Source: Actinomycetota bacterium (GTDB taxonomy: Bacteria; Actinomycetota; Acidimicrobiia; Acidimicrobiales; Ilumatobacteraceae). Taken from it: a DNA stretch of 22,197 nt. The stretch spans positions 1 through 22,197 of the forward strand of contig WLEG01000004.1 of NCBI GenBank assembly GCA_009704425.1, given 5' to 3'. Both the position numbers and the translations under genes were made by a program. The notes under the pieces were generated by a model. The model saw only the letters and a list, made by a program, of their open reading frames with translations. It had not been told where the DNA came from and searched no databases. Positions 1 to 8,435 of this stretch are shown in pieces; the first letter of the stretch is position 1, and the number at the start of each line of letters is the position of its first letter.

Positions 1-363
1 CACGTTCGTGTACACGAGCTCGGCCGACAGGTTGAAGGCCAGGATGTCGAACTCGTCGGCCGAACGATGCGTGTCGACCGAGAACAACGGGATTCCACGT
101 TCGCGCATGAGCGCCTCGAGGTCGACCCAGGGCGCGTACGTACGCTCGGCGACGGCGTCGGGGCGCTCATTCAGGATCTCGTACAGGATCTGCAAGCCCT
201 GATTGGGCAGGCCGACCTCGTACACATCGGGGTAAGCGAGGAGCCAGGCCACTTTGCCGTGACCATGCTGGGGCGACGCTGCCCCGTCCTCGCAGCCGAT
301 GTAGCGGGCTGGTTTGCGCACCCTCGCGAGGAGCGGTTCGAGCCGCGGCCAGAGGGATGACAT
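1..363 (-). CDS. B12-binding-like radical SAM protein, N-terminal part (TIGR03960-like), cut by window edge
   Basis: Reading leftward from an ATG at 361-363 gives 121 codons without a stop to the window edge, so only the N-terminus is present. The protein contains RYIGCEDG near residue 21, then AYPDVYEVGLPNQGLQILYE around 43-62, NERPDAVAERTYAPW around 65-79, and the segment from GIPLFSVDTHR to LVYTNV at the end. This pattern is what I know from the N-terminal cobalamin-binding-like region of the TIGR03960 radical SAM family, commonly found beside rodA or ribonuclease E/G genes. The CxxxCxxC cluster would lie outside the window, so radical SAM activity is inferred from family resemblance only. 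The gene follows rodA by 59 bases and has its own possible leaderless promoter (TACACT at 373-378). The exact reaction of the family is not known to me. Confidence 0.8.
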   Translation of the reverse strand, partial: MSSLWPRLEPLLARVRKPARYIGCEDGAASPQHGHGKVAWLLAYPDVYEVGLPNQGLQILYEILNERPDAVAERTYAPWVDLEALMRERGIPLFSVDTHRSADEFDILAFNLSAELVYTNV

Positions 364-372
364 GACCCTCGA

Positions 373-378
373 AGTGTA
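373..378 (-). promoter_or_regulatory. Candidate -10 element for a leaderless radical SAM transcript
   Basis: On the minus strand TACACT is followed by 9 bases and then the ATG at 363. This spacing would place transcription start at or next to the start codon. The 12 bases at 373-384 are identical to those at 11936-11947, which sit at the same 9-base distance from the tig start codon. That shared position supports a real promoter element. No -35 box was assigned. Confidence 0.45.
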
Positions 379-422
379 CCGGCGACCCCGCCCCGCCGGA
401 GCCCGATCCTGTGGATAAACCC

Positions 423-1586
423 CTACCGGAGTCGCCGCATGTGGACGCTCTCGACCAGTCCGATCATGATGGCGAAGGCGATCAGCGACGATCCCCCGTA
501 GCTGACGAAGGGCAGGGGCACCCCGGTCACGGGCATGATTCCCATGGTCATCCCGATGTTCTGGAACACGTGCCAGAGGATGATGCCGAAGATCCCGGCG
601 CAGAGATACGAACCGAAAGTGTCCCGGGCCAGGTTGGCCACGCGCCAGATTCGGAACAACATCAGACCGAACAGACCGACCACCAGTCCCCCGCCGAGCA
701 AACCGAACTGCTCGGCCACCGCCGAGAAGATGAAGTCGCTCTGCTGAACCGGAATGAACTTGCCGTTCGTGAGCGGCCCCTGCAGGTATCCCTTGCCGAA
801 CCAGCCACCCGTGGCCACCGCCCTCTTGGCGTAACGAACCTGGAACACGTACTGCTGCAGGCTCTCCTCGGTGGAGTTCTGGTTGATGAAGGCTTCGATG
901 CGTCGCAACTGGTATCGGTCCACGATGCCCGCGACGATGGCGGCGGCGATGGTCGCCACGGTGAGCACCGAGATCAGCGCGAGATAGCGCAACTTGGCCC
1001 CCGCCATCACCAGCACGCAGATGGCGCCCACGATCATCACGAAAGCCGAGCCGAGGTCGGGCTGCACGATGATGAGCGCCACCGGCACACCCACCAGCAG
1101 CAGTCCGGTGATGAACTGCGAGTAACTCATGACCGACTCGCGCGACTCGCTGTAATACGCGGCCAGCGCGACGAGAACCGCCGGCTTGGCGAACTCGGCG
1201 GGTTGGAACGAGATCGGACCGAGGTCGAACGACAGACGCGCACCCCCGCGCAAGGCGCCGGCCGACAGCACCATCACCAGTGCGATGACCGAGACGCCGT
1301 ACAGGAAATAGGCGCGATCGTTGAGCAGCGTGTAATCGAACGACATCACCACGGCCAGAACCACCGCCGACACGATGAGGAACACCACCTGCCGGGTGGC
1401 GAACCAGTACGGGTCGCCGTCGATCTTCCAGAACGTCGCGCTGTAGATGGAGAACGCACCGACGACGGCCAGGATCACGACGGTCGAGATGAGGACCCAG
1501 TCGATGTTGCGCTGCGGGGAACCGAGGCTCGACCGGATGTTGCCCAATCCACTGTCGGGCCTCCGCTTCATGATGGGGAGTGCCAT
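423..1586 (-). CDS. rodA: SEDS-family peptidoglycan glycosyltransferase RodA
   Basis: A 387-residue multi-pass membrane protein of the SEDS family, which polymerises lipid II into glycan strands together with PBP2 in the elongasome. About ten hydrophobic segments start near residue 32. Family signatures are ISFQPAEFAKPA (125-136), QPDLGSA (175-181) with the catalytic-type Asp177, SDFIFSAVAEQFG (283-295), and MPVTGVPLPFVSYGGSS (351-367). The ATG at 1586 was chosen because it overlaps the mrdA stop codon as TGATG, showing translational coupling. A longer reading frame upstream exists but lies inside mrdA and has no SEDS homology. The length is usual for RodA. RodA rather than FtsW is inferred from the adjacent class B PBP2 and mreBCD. 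Confidence 0.95.
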   Translation of the reverse strand: MALPIMKRRPDSGLGNIRSSLGSPQRNIDWVLISTVVILAVVGAFSIYSATFWKIDGDPYWFATRQVVFLIVSAVVLAVVMSFDYTLLNDRAYFLYGVSVIALVMVLSAGALRGGARLSFDLGPISFQPAEFAKPAVLVALAAYYSESRESVMSYSQFITGLLLVGVPVALIIVQPDLGSAFVMIVGAICVLVMAGAKLRYLALISVLTVATIAAAIVAGIVDRYQLRRIEAFINQNSTEESLQQYVFQVRYAKRAVATGGWFGKGYLQGPLTNGKFIPVQQSDFIFSAVAEQFGLLGGGLVVGLFGLMLFRIWRVANLARDTFGSYLCAGIFGIILWHVFQNIGMTMGIMPVTGVPLPFVSYGGSSLIAFAIMIGLVESVHMRRLR

Positions 1587-3790
1587 CAGTCGCGCCCGCC
1601 GTAGGCCGCGCCACCGAGACAACGTGTGCTGGGCAGTCGACGTTCGGGTGCGGCCACCAGGGACTCGGTGTTCAACGGGTTCGACGGAACCACCGGGCCC
1701 ATGTTCGCCGCACCGGCGACCGCCATGAACATGCACTTCACCACGGGCGCCGCGGCCTTGGCGCCGTAGCCGGCTTTCTCGAGGTACGCCGACACCACGA
1801 TGGGTCGCGTCGGATCCAGGCTGAACGCCCCGAACGCCGACGAGTCGTTCCAGGGAAGGCTGGCCGCGCCCTGCGCCGTGCCGGTCTTGCCCGCGATGGG
1901 CAGGTCCTTGTAGGGGTAGCTCTTGAACAATCTTTCACCGGTGGTGGCGTGGTAACTGCCGTTGTCGGTGCCCGGGCCGGTGATCACCCGGGCCAGGCCC
2001 TTCACGATGGGGTCCAACACGTCGGGAGGAATGTTCAACGAACGAATGGTGTTCTTCAACCCGAGGTTCAGCACCACCGACGACTGCGACAGATCGGCCA
2101 CACCCACCTGATCCGAATCCGGGGTACCGGGCGACAGAAGGGCCAACGCGATCAACGGACGGTTGACGTCGCCTCCGTTCCCCAACGCGCCGTACGCCTG
2201 CGCCAACTGCAACGGTGACGCGGCCAACAAGCCCTGGCCCACCGACAGCTGCACGTTGTCACCGACCAGGTAGTTCGGGCTCTCGCCTTCCATCAGCACC
2301 CCGTCCTCGACGAGTTGACGCTTGCTCTCCTTGTCGGGAACGCGACCCGCGGACTCGTAGGGCAGGTCGATACCGGTGCGCGACCCGAAACCGAACTTGC
2401 GCACTTCTTCCTGAAGGATCGGTTGACCTCCCCGCTCGGAGAAGATCTCCTCGCCGATCTTGTAGAAGAAGGTGTCGGTGGACACCGCGAGCGCATCCTC
2501 GACCGTGACCGAGCCGTAACGGCACGCGTAGTTGCCACCGCCGCACAACGCGTTTCGGAAGATGCACTTGACCACCTGGCAGGTCTCCCGATCGATGCTG
2601 ACCAGGGTGTACGAACCCTGGTCCAGGTAGCGATAGCTCGCTCCTCCCGGTAACTGACCGGTGGCCAGCGCGGCGTAGGCGACGAACGGCTTGAAACTGG
2701 AGCCCAGGTTGTACTGACCCGAGATCGCCCGGTTCACGAGCAACGACTGATCGGGGTCCTTGGTGTTCGGGAAGATCTGCGCGAACTTGTCGCCCGAGAT
2801 TCCCGAGTTGAACCATCGATTGTCGAACGTCGGATAACTGGCGAGCGCCAACACCTCACCGTTCGAGTAGTCCATCATGACCACCGAGCCCGCCGGGGCT
2901 TTCAGATTGGCGCACTCCGGGAACTGGGGCTTCACCAACTGCTTCTTGTCGTCCTTGGCCTGGCACGCGACGATGAAGCGGTTCAATCGAAGCTGGGTCT
3001 CCAGAGCCTGCTCGGCGAACTGTTGGTAATCGAGGTCGATCGCGAGCTGCAGATCGTTGCCGGGCGTGGGCTCCACGCGCTCGACGACGCGCAGGATGGC
3101 GCCACGGGAATCGACCTCGTACCGGACGAAACCGGGGGTGCCACGCAGGTAGGGCTCGAAGATCTTCTCCACGCCGAACTGTCCGACACGTTCGTTGAGG
3201 TCGTAGCCGAGGTCCTTGTATTGCGCGGCGTCGCTCTTGGTGATCGCCCCCAGATAACCCACCACGTGGGCCGCCAAGGGAGCGTAGGGATATTCGCGCT
3301 TCCACTGAACGGTGGCGTCCACGCCGGGGAAGTCCTCGGAACGCTCGAGCAGATAGGCGACCGTCTCCTCGCTCACACCCTCTTTCAGCGGCATGGGAAG
3401 CAACGGGCTGTACCGCGAGCCCGTCCGCTCGCCGGTGGACCCGATCGGACCCGCGTAGCGGGTCTCCATGTCCTCCACTTCCATGTCGAGCACCGGCGCC
3501 AACCGCGAGAAGAGTTCGAGTCGATCCTCGTCGTCGCGCATGGCCTCCCACGCCACGGTGACGGCGACGATGCGTTCGTTGTCGGCCATGATCCGACCCT
3601 CGCGGTCGAAGATCCGACCGCGCTCGGGAAGCAACTTCACGGTGCGGGTCTTGTTGGACTGCACCTTCAACTCCAGCGACGACGAATCGACGACCTGCAG
3701 GAACCACATGCGAAGGCCGAGCGCCGTGAAGATGACGGTGGCCACCACGCCGAGTGCCACCAGACGCGAGGATCTCCGATCAGTCGCCAT
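1586..3790 (-). CDS. mrdA: Penicillin-binding protein 2, peptidoglycan D,D-transpeptidase
   Basis: A 734-residue class B penicillin-binding protein that cross-links peptidoglycan during elongation, working with the RodA encoded just downstream. It has one N-terminal membrane anchor (about residues 10-32), then the ERGRIFDREGRIMADN start of the PBP dimerisation domain (56-71), with RVGQFGVEKIFEPYLRG at 201-217. The transpeptidase domain carries all three motifs: SSFK (364-367, catalytic Ser364 and Lys367), STD (437-439) and KTGT (635-638). Six cysteines (276, 293, 404, 409, 416, 423) fall in or near the transpeptidase domain. CxxxxC spacing and the extracytoplasmic location suggest disulfides, which is an inference. 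A 54-base gap separates it from mreD and its stop overlaps the rodA start. The ATG at 3790 directly precedes the short cytoplasmic tail expected. Confidence 0.95.
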   Translation of the reverse strand: MATDRRSSRLVALGVVATVIFTALGLRMWFLQVVDSSSLELKVQSNKTRTVKLLPERGRIFDREGRIMADNERIVAVTVAWEAMRDDEDRLELFSRLAPVLDMEVEDMETRYAGPIGSTGERTGSRYSPLLPMPLKEGVSEETVAYLLERSEDFPGVDATVQWKREYPYAPLAAHVVGYLGAITKSDAAQYKDLGYDLNERVGQFGVEKIFEPYLRGTPGFVRYEVDSRGAILRVVERVEPTPGNDLQLAIDLDYQQFAEQALETQLRLNRFIVACQAKDDKKQLVKPQFPECANLKAPAGSVVMMDYSNGEVLALASYPTFDNRWFNSGISGDKFAQIFPNTKDPDQSLLVNRAISGQYNLGSSFKPFVAYAALATGQLPGGASYRYLDQGSYTLVSIDRETCQVVKCIFRNALCGGGNYACRYGSVTVEDALAVSTDTFFYKIGEEIFSERGGQPILQEEVRKFGFGSRTGIDLPYESAGRVPDKESKRQLVEDGVLMEGESPNYLVGDNVQLSVGQGLLAASPLQLAQAYGALGNGGDVNRPLIALALLSPGTPDSDQVGVADLSQSSVVLNLGLKNTIRSLNIPPDVLDPIVKGLARVITGPGTDNGSYHATTGERLFKSYPYKDLPIAGKTGTAQGAASLPWNDSSAFGAFSLDPTRPIVVSAYLEKAGYGAKAAAPVVKCMFMAVAGAANMGPVVPSNPLNTESLVAAPERRLPSTRCLGGAAYGGRD

Positions 3791-3844
3791 GCGAACAGCC
3801 TGCCATCGATGCGTGGCTCGGGGGATTCACCCGCCGCGTGGCAC

Positions 3845-4381
3845 TCACAGGAACACCTCCGACGGAGGCGCGAGACGCTGCGACCGCCGCACCGCCAGAC
3901 ACCATCTCATCGCGGGCACGACCGCGTAACTCGCGATCCCGTTGAAGATCGCCACCACGATCATCACCTTCACGAGACGGGCCGAGATCCATCCCTCGAC
4001 TCCGATCCAGTTGGCCACCACGGGTTGGACGAACATGGCCGACGCGGACAGACCGGCGCAGGTGACCGCGTTCAGCCAACGCGGGTTGGCCAACGAGGCG
4101 GAAAACGCGAATCCACCGGCGAACCCGGCGAGACCGTAGACGAGCGACGACAAACCGAGCGGAGACGTGAGAACGAAATCGAACATCAGACCGAGAACGA
4201 AACCGGCCAGCGCACCTCCTTCGGGTCCGGCCGCGACCCCGGCCCCGATCGACATGCACAACATCAACTGGATCACGATCCCGAACGGCGTGAGTTCGGA
4301 CAACAAGGTGGTTTGCAACGCGAGCGCGGGCAACCCGACCATCAACAACCGGACCAGGGGACGATTGACGAGATCGATCAT
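3845..4381 (-). CDS. mreD: Rod shape-determining protein MreD
   Basis: A 178-residue hydrophobic protein with about five membrane segments separated by short loops, as expected for MreD. MreD is the integral membrane partner that links MreC, RodA and PBP2 in the elongasome. Recognition rests on hydrophobic pattern, length, features such as LTPFGIVIQLML (30-41) and GLMFDFVLTSPLGLSSLVYGLAG (64-86), and its place between mreC and mrdA. Its ATG overlaps the mreC stop codon as ATGA (4378-4381), which implies translational coupling. Sequence conservation in MreD is low generally, so the order of genes carries much of the evidence. Confidence 0.92.
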   Translation of the reverse strand: MIDLVNRPLVRLLMVGLPALALQTTLLSELTPFGIVIQLMLCMSIGAGVAAGPEGGALAGFVLGLMFDFVLTSPLGLSSLVYGLAGFAGGFAFSASLANPRWLNAVTCAGLSASAMFVQPVVANWIGVEGWISARLVKVMIVVAIFNGIASYAVVPAMRWCLAVRRSQRLAPPSEVFL

Positions 4382-5547
4382 CCGCCCGACACCACCGGCT
4401 GATACAGGAGGACGCGCACGAAGTTCAAGGTGGTGAGGCGCGCGGTGAGACGCACCTCGAGAACCGCACCCGCCGTGCCGGTGCGCTCGACGATCTTGAT
4501 GACGCGACCGACGACGATGCCACGGGGGGCCAAGCTGCTCGACCCTCCGGACGTGATGACGAGGGCACCGACGCGAACCTCGCCGAACCGGGCGTTCTGG
4601 TCGACGAACTCCACCACCGGCGCCTTGTCCGGTCCGCGACCCCGGAAGATGCCCGTTTCCACCGAGGGCAGATTGTTGATGTCGATGGTCGTGGTGGGCG
4701 CCTGGGTGGTCTCCCCCGGCGCGATGGTCGACACCGCCACCGACGTGGGGGTCAACGCTCCGAAGTCGACGCCGCTGAGATCCACGGTGGTGGTCGTGGA
4801 GGTGGACGACGCGGGGAGCGTGGTCACCGCGGCGGGGCCGGCCCCGCCGGTCGTCGGTGACCCCGGCGCGGCGGACACCACGGAGCTGGTCGTCGTCGTG
4901 GGAGGACGCGTGGTGGTCGTGGTGGTGCTCGTGCTCGTCGTGGTGGTGGTCGACGTGGTGGTGGTCGTCGTCGATTCGGGATCCTCGCCCTGATTCACGA
5001 TCTGCACGGGAATGGCGTACTGCACGTCACTCGTCAGCATGACCACCGACCGATTGGGGAACACCTGGGTGACCTTGCCCACCAGTCCGGCCGCGTTGAC
5101 CACGGCCATCCCCACCTGCAGCCCCCGATCGGATCCCTGGTTGATCTCCACCGTCTGCGAGAAGTTGGACGGTGAACCACCGATCACCTGCGCGGTCACC
5201 GACGACACGTCGGCGAGGTTGTCGATGCCGTTGAGGGCCAGCAGTTCCTGGGCGTCGCGGACGATCGCCAGAGCCGCGATGAACGCACCCTCTTGTTGAT
5301 CGAGTTGGTCGCGCAGACGTTCGTTCTCGGCCTCCAACTCGCCGTAGTTGGTGACACCACGCCACGCGTTCTGAATCGGTCGCGTGACCACACGGGTGGC
5401 TTCCTCTACCGGATGGAAGACGAACCCGAAGACGTTGCGCGCTCCCCCGACGATGCCGTTGCCCTGTTGGTCCAACGTGATCAGGAGGATCGACGTCAGG
5501 GCGAGCAGAGCCACGGCCCGGCGTCGGCTGACCGAATAGATCGGCAT
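4378..5547 (-). CDS. mreC: Rod shape-determining protein MreC with a Thr-rich insertion
   Basis: A 389-residue bitopic protein: a short cytoplasmic tail, one membrane segment (about 9-25), a coiled coil around NYGELEAENERLRDQLDQQE (67-86), and the two beta-barrel subdomains of MreC. The first barrel runs to about residue 187, including GLVGKVTQVFPNRSVVMLTS (154-173). The second resumes near 309 (APVVEFVDQNARFGEVRVGALVITSG). Between them lies about 110 residues dominated by Thr, Ser, Pro, Ala and Gly, starting with a nearly pure Thr tract (192-213), where typical MreC has a short loop. The start at 5547 places the membrane segment correctly. A longer upstream frame runs into mreB and is rejected. 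The gene lies 14 bases after mreB and overlaps mreD. MreC scaffolds PBP2 and RodA outside the membrane. Confidence 0.94.
   Translation of the reverse strand: MPIYSVSRRRAVALLALTSILLITLDQQGNGIVGGARNVFGFVFHPVEEATRVVTRPIQNAWRGVTNYGELEAENERLRDQLDQQEGAFIAALAIVRDAQELLALNGIDNLADVSSVTAQVIGGSPSNFSQTVEINQGSDRGLQVGMAVVNAAGLVGKVTQVFPNRSVVMLTSDVQYAIPVQIVNQGEDPESTTTTTTSTTTTTSTSTTTTTTRPPTTTTSSVVSAAPGSPTTGGAGPAAVTTLPASSTSTTTTVDLSGVDFGALTPTSVAVSTIAPGETTQAPTTTIDINNLPSVETGIFRGRGPDKAPVVEFVDQNARFGEVRVGALVITSGGSSSLAPRGIVVGRVIKIVERTGTAGAVLEVRLTARLTTLNFVRVLLYQPVVSGG
4678..4977 (-). repeat. Low-complexity Thr-codon tract within mreC
   Basis: The coding strand is rich in ACC, ACG and ACT codons encoding runs of Thr with interspersed Ser and Pro (MreC residues about 191-290). 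The densest part is about 4888-4977 and reads on the plus strand as repeated GTG and GTC triplets. The tract stays in frame and the second MreC barrel continues beyond it. Such triplet tracts tend to vary in length between strains. Confidence 0.8.
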
Positions 5548-5561
5548 CGGTTCGCCCGCCC

Positions 5562-6593
5562 CTAGTCGCCGCTCTGGGAGAGCAATCCGCCCATCATCTC
5601 GATGTTCTCGAGCGCGCGTCCCGAACCGATGACCACCGAGTACAACGGATCGGGAGCGATGTTGATGGGCATTCCCGTTTCGTGGGCCAATCGCCGATCG
5701 ATGCCGGCCAGCAGGGCACCACCGCCGGTGATCGTGATGCCCTGGTGCATGATGTCGGCCGCCAGTTCGGGCGGCGTCTTGTCGAGCGTGGTGCGCACCG
5801 CGTCGACGATGGCCGCCACCGGTTCGGCGATCGCCTCGCGCACCTGGTCGGTGGACAACGTGATGGTTCGTGGCAAGCCGCTGATGAGGTCGCGCCCACG
5901 GATCTCGGCCTTCATCTCCTCGGCGAAGGGCCATGCCGATCCCATCTGGATCTTGATGTCCTCGGCCGTGCGTTCGCCGACGGCGAGCGAGAACTCCTTC
6001 TTCAGGAACGCCACCACCGCTTCGTCGAGTTCGTCACCGGCGACGCGCAGCGACTGGGCGGTCACGATTCCGCCCAGGGAGATGACGGCCACCTCGGTGG
6101 TGCCGCCCCCGATGTCGACGATCATGTTGCCGCTGGGTTCGTGCACCGGCAGGTCCGCGCCGATGGCGGCCGCCATGGGCTCCTCGATGATGTGCACCGG
6201 CTTGCGTGCTCCGGCGTATTCGGCGGCGTCCTGGACGGCGCGTTGTTCGACGCCCGTGATGCCGGACGGCACGCAGATCACCATGCGCGGCTTGCTCCAA
6301 CGGCTGCTGTGGACCCGCTGGATGAAATAGCGGAGCATCTTCTCGCAGACCTCGAAGTCGGCGATGACGCCGTCCTTCAGCGGACGCACGGCGCGGATGT
6401 GGCCGGGCGTGCGGCCCATCATGCGCTTGGCCTCTTCGCCCACCGCGACCGGCCGGCCGTCGGCCACGTCGAGGGCCACCACCGAGGGCTCGTTCAGCAC
6501 CACACCCTGACCACGCACGTAGATCAGGGTGTTGGCCGTCCCGAGGTCGATCGCTATGTCGCGCCCGAGGGCCAGCGGGTTACTGCGGGCCAT
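5562..6593 (-). CDS. mreB: Actin-like rod shape-determining protein MreB
   Basis: A 343-residue actin-fold ATPase that polymerises on the inner face of the membrane and positions the elongasome. The phosphate-1 loop DLGTANTL (16-23), phosphate-2 motif DIGGGTTEVAVIS (160-172) and adenosine motif ITGGGALLAGID (288-299) are all intact. NEPSVVALD (34-42) and PSGITGVEQRA (109-119) are also typical of MreB. The start is supported by AGGAGG at 6602-6607, 8 bases before the ATG. Length matches the family. It heads the mreBCD-mrdA-rodA block; an 84-base gap separates it from ndk, and a local promoter is possible there. MreB suggests a rod-like cell built by lateral wall insertion, although in some actinobacteria it acts in spore wall synthesis. 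Confidence 0.97.
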   Translation of the reverse strand: MARSNPLALGRDIAIDLGTANTLIYVRGQGVVLNEPSVVALDVADGRPVAVGEEAKRMMGRTPGHIRAVRPLKDGVIADFEVCEKMLRYFIQRVHSSRWSKPRMVICVPSGITGVEQRAVQDAAEYAGARKPVHIIEEPMAAAIGADLPVHEPSGNMIVDIGGGTTEVAVISLGGIVTAQSLRVAGDELDEAVVAFLKKEFSLAVGERTAEDIKIQMGSAWPFAEEMKAEIRGRDLISGLPRTITLSTDQVREAIAEPVAAIVDAVRTTLDKTPPELAADIMHQGITITGGGALLAGIDRRLAHETGMPINIAPDPLYSVVIGSGRALENIEMMGGLLSQSGD

Positions 6594-6635
6594 GGCCAGA
6601 GCCTCCTACGGTGTCGAGACCGGATCGAGTGTCGG

Positions 6636-6655
6636 CGCCGGGAACGGCACCGGCG
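6636..6655. other. Small inverted repeat between ndk and mreB
   Basis: CGCCGG (6636-6641) pairs perfectly with CCGGCG (6650-6655) around an 8-base loop. It lies just after the ndk stop in the minus-strand transcript. No T-run follows on either strand, so it is not a clear intrinsic terminator. It could attenuate readthrough or be chance in GC-rich DNA. Confidence 0.25.
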
Positions 6656-6677
6656 AACCGGGTGAATCCCCGAAATG

Positions 6678-7088
6678 TTACAGATTGGGGAAGAAAATGC
6701 CGATCTCGCGGGCCGCCGACTCCAGTGAATCGCTGCCGTGGACCAGGTTTTCGGTGAAAAGGATGCCCAAATCGCCACGAATGGTGCCGGGGGCGGCCGA
6801 ACGGGGGTTGGTGGCGCCCATCATCGTGCGCACGACCTCCCAGGTGTTCTCCGGTCCCTCGAGCACGAGAGCCACCACCGGGCCACGCGACATGAACTGC
6901 ACCAGATCGGCGTAGAAGCCCTTGCCCACGTGCTCCTCGTAATGACGCGCCAACGTGTCGGCGTCGAGACGACGCAGCTCCATGGCCACGATCGTGAGTC
7001 CCTTGGACTCGAAACGGGACAGGACGGAGCCGACGAGGCCCCGCTCGACGGTGTCGGGCTTCAGCAGAACGAGGGTGCGATCAGACAT
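6678..7088 (-). CDS. ndk: Nucleoside diphosphate kinase
   Basis: A 136-residue enzyme that transfers the gamma phosphate from ATP to nucleoside diphosphates through a phospho-histidine, balancing NTP and dNTP pools in the cytosol. The N-terminal TLVLLKPDTVERGLVG (5-20) and the active-site segment NLVHGSDS (115-122) with His117 are present, as is the nucleotide-binding GATNPRSAAPGTIRGD stretch (91-106). Length is typical of bacterial NDK. It lies between folC and mreB on the same strand. The ATG at 7088 has no clear Shine-Dalgarno sequence but has a possible -10 (TAGCCT) six bases upstream, so a leaderless mRNA is possible besides cotranscription with folC. Confidence 0.96.
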   Translation of the reverse strand: MSDRTLVLLKPDTVERGLVGSVLSRFESKGLTIVAMELRRLDADTLARHYEEHVGKGFYADLVQFMSRGPVVALVLEGPENTWEVVRTMMGATNPRSAAPGTIRGDLGILFTENLVHGSDSLESAAREIGIFFPNL

Positions 7089-7094
7089 GAGGGC

Positions 7095-7100
7095 AGGCTA
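7095..7100 (-). promoter_or_regulatory. Candidate leaderless -10 element for ndk
   Basis: TAGCCT on the minus strand fits TANNNT and is followed by six bases and the ndk ATG. There is no Shine-Dalgarno match in the 33-base gap to folC. The match is short, so this is only suggestive. Confidence 0.3.
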
Positions 7101-7121
7101 CCGGTGATACCCGTTGCGCCC

Positions 7122-8417
7122 TCAGGGCAGGATTTTGGTCACGTGGGGGCGCGCCGCACCGACCACGTAGAGCGAGCCGGTGACGAGGATCGCGTCGTCG
7201 GGTCCGGCTTCGTTCAACGCACGGTCGATGCCACGCTCCACCGAGACGGCCGATTCCACGGTGTCGCAACCCACTCGACGGGCGGCCTCCACCAGATCAG
7301 TGGCGGGCATTCCGCGCGGGGACGGCGCCGGACAACAGATCACGAGATCGAACTCGTCGGCCCGCAATGCCGACAACATGTCGTCGGGGTCGCGACCCTT
7401 CAGGCATCCGACCACCAGCACACGCCGTCCGGCCGGATCGAAGTCCTCGAAGAACACCGCCGCGCACACGTCGGCGCCCGCGGGATTGTGAGCGCCGTCG
7501 ATGATCACCAGAGGCTGATGACCCATCACTTCGAATCGCCCGGGCATCGAGACCGAGGCCAACCCCTCGTCGATGACCTCCTGGGAGAGCGGTCGCGCGA
7601 AGAACGTTTCCACCGCGGTGATGGCCACCACGGCGTTGTCGGCCTGATGACGACCGTGCAGAGGGACGACGACGTCGGAGTAGATCGTGGTGGGAGTGCG
7701 CACACCGACCAGACGTCCACCGAGTGCCAGTTGGTTGCTGTCGACGTCGAAATCGGTTCCGCGAACCAGGAGCGACGCGCCGCCCGCGTCGGCGAAGATC
7801 TCCACGAGCTCGGGCGCGGTCTCACCGCACACCACCGCACTGCCCGGCTTGATGATGCCGGCCTTCTCGCGGGCCACGTCGGCCTTGGTCGGTCCGGCGA
7901 ACTCGGTGTGGTCGAGACCGATGTTGGTGATGACGGCCACCTGGGCGTTCACGACGTTCGTCGCGTCCCATCGGCCCAGCAGTCCGACCTCGATCACCAT
8001 CACGTCGACCGCCTCGTCGGCGAACCAACGGAACGCGGCCGCGGTGCAGATGTCGAAGTAGCCGGGCCGGATACCCGACAGCATCTCGAGGTCGGACACC
8101 GCGGCGATCTGCTCGGCGAAGGCCTCGTCGGAAATGGGTGAACCGTCGATGGTGAAACGCTCGTTCACCCGCTCGAGATGCGGGCTGGTGTAGGTGCCCA
8201 CGCGCAACCCGCTCGCCATCAGCAAGCGGGTGACCATCTGTGCGGTGGAGCCCTTGCCGTTGGTGCCGGTGATGTGGACCACCGGAGCGCAATGCTGCGG
8301 ATCTCCCATCAATTCGCACAGGCGCGTGATCACGTCGAGCGAGGGCGACTCGATTCGACCGGTCTTCTGGTACGAGGCCCGATCGTCGAGATACGCCAGA
8401 GCCTGCTCGTAGGTCAT
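7122..8417 (-). CDS. folC: Bifunctional folylpolyglutamate/dihydrofolate synthase
   Basis: A 431-residue Mur-ligase-family enzyme that adds glutamate to folates and, in many bacteria, also to dihydropteroate. The family P-loop HITGTNGKGSTAQM (48-61) is exact. Further signatures are TYTSPHLERVNERF (75-88), the segment VIEVGLLGRWDATNVV (141-156), NIGLDHTEFAG (165-175) and, in the C-terminal domain, DGAHNPAGA. Arrangement and length match FolC. The ATG at 8417 lies 18 bases after the clpX stop, consistent with an operon. Whether it has both activities cannot be decided from sequence by eye. Confidence 0.94.
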   Translation of the reverse strand: MTYEQALAYLDDRASYQKTGRIESPSLDVITRLCELMGDPQHCAPVVHITGTNGKGSTAQMVTRLLMASGLRVGTYTSPHLERVNERFTIDGSPISDEAFAEQIAAVSDLEMLSGIRPGYFDICTAAAFRWFADEAVDVMVIEVGLLGRWDATNVVNAQVAVITNIGLDHTEFAGPTKADVAREKAGIIKPGSAVVCGETAPELVEIFADAGGASLLVRGTDFDVDSNQLALGGRLVGVRTPTTIYSDVVVPLHGRHQADNAVVAITAVETFFARPLSQEVIDEGLASVSMPGRFEVMGHQPLVIIDGAHNPAGADVCAAVFFEDFDPAGRRVLVVGCLKGRDPDDMLSALRADEFDLVICCPAPSPRGMPATDLVEAARRVGCDTVESAVSVERGIDRALNEAGPDDAILVTGSLYVVGAARPHVTKILP

Positions 8418-8435
8418 GGAGGGTTTCTCTGCGGG

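Noticed and set aside
411..1604. Long plus-strand frame antisense to rodA
   Set aside because: Composition is dominated by His, Arg, Asp and Glu with no domain; rodA on the other strand is unambiguous.
3023..4402. Long plus-strand open frame over mrdA and mreD
   Set aside because: Antisense to genes with full family motifs; the predicted protein is a His/Arg/Gln-rich shadow with no recognisable domain.
5548..5934. N-terminal extension of MreC
   Set aside because: It overlaps the end of mreB and adds low-complexity Arg/His sequence before the expected membrane anchor.
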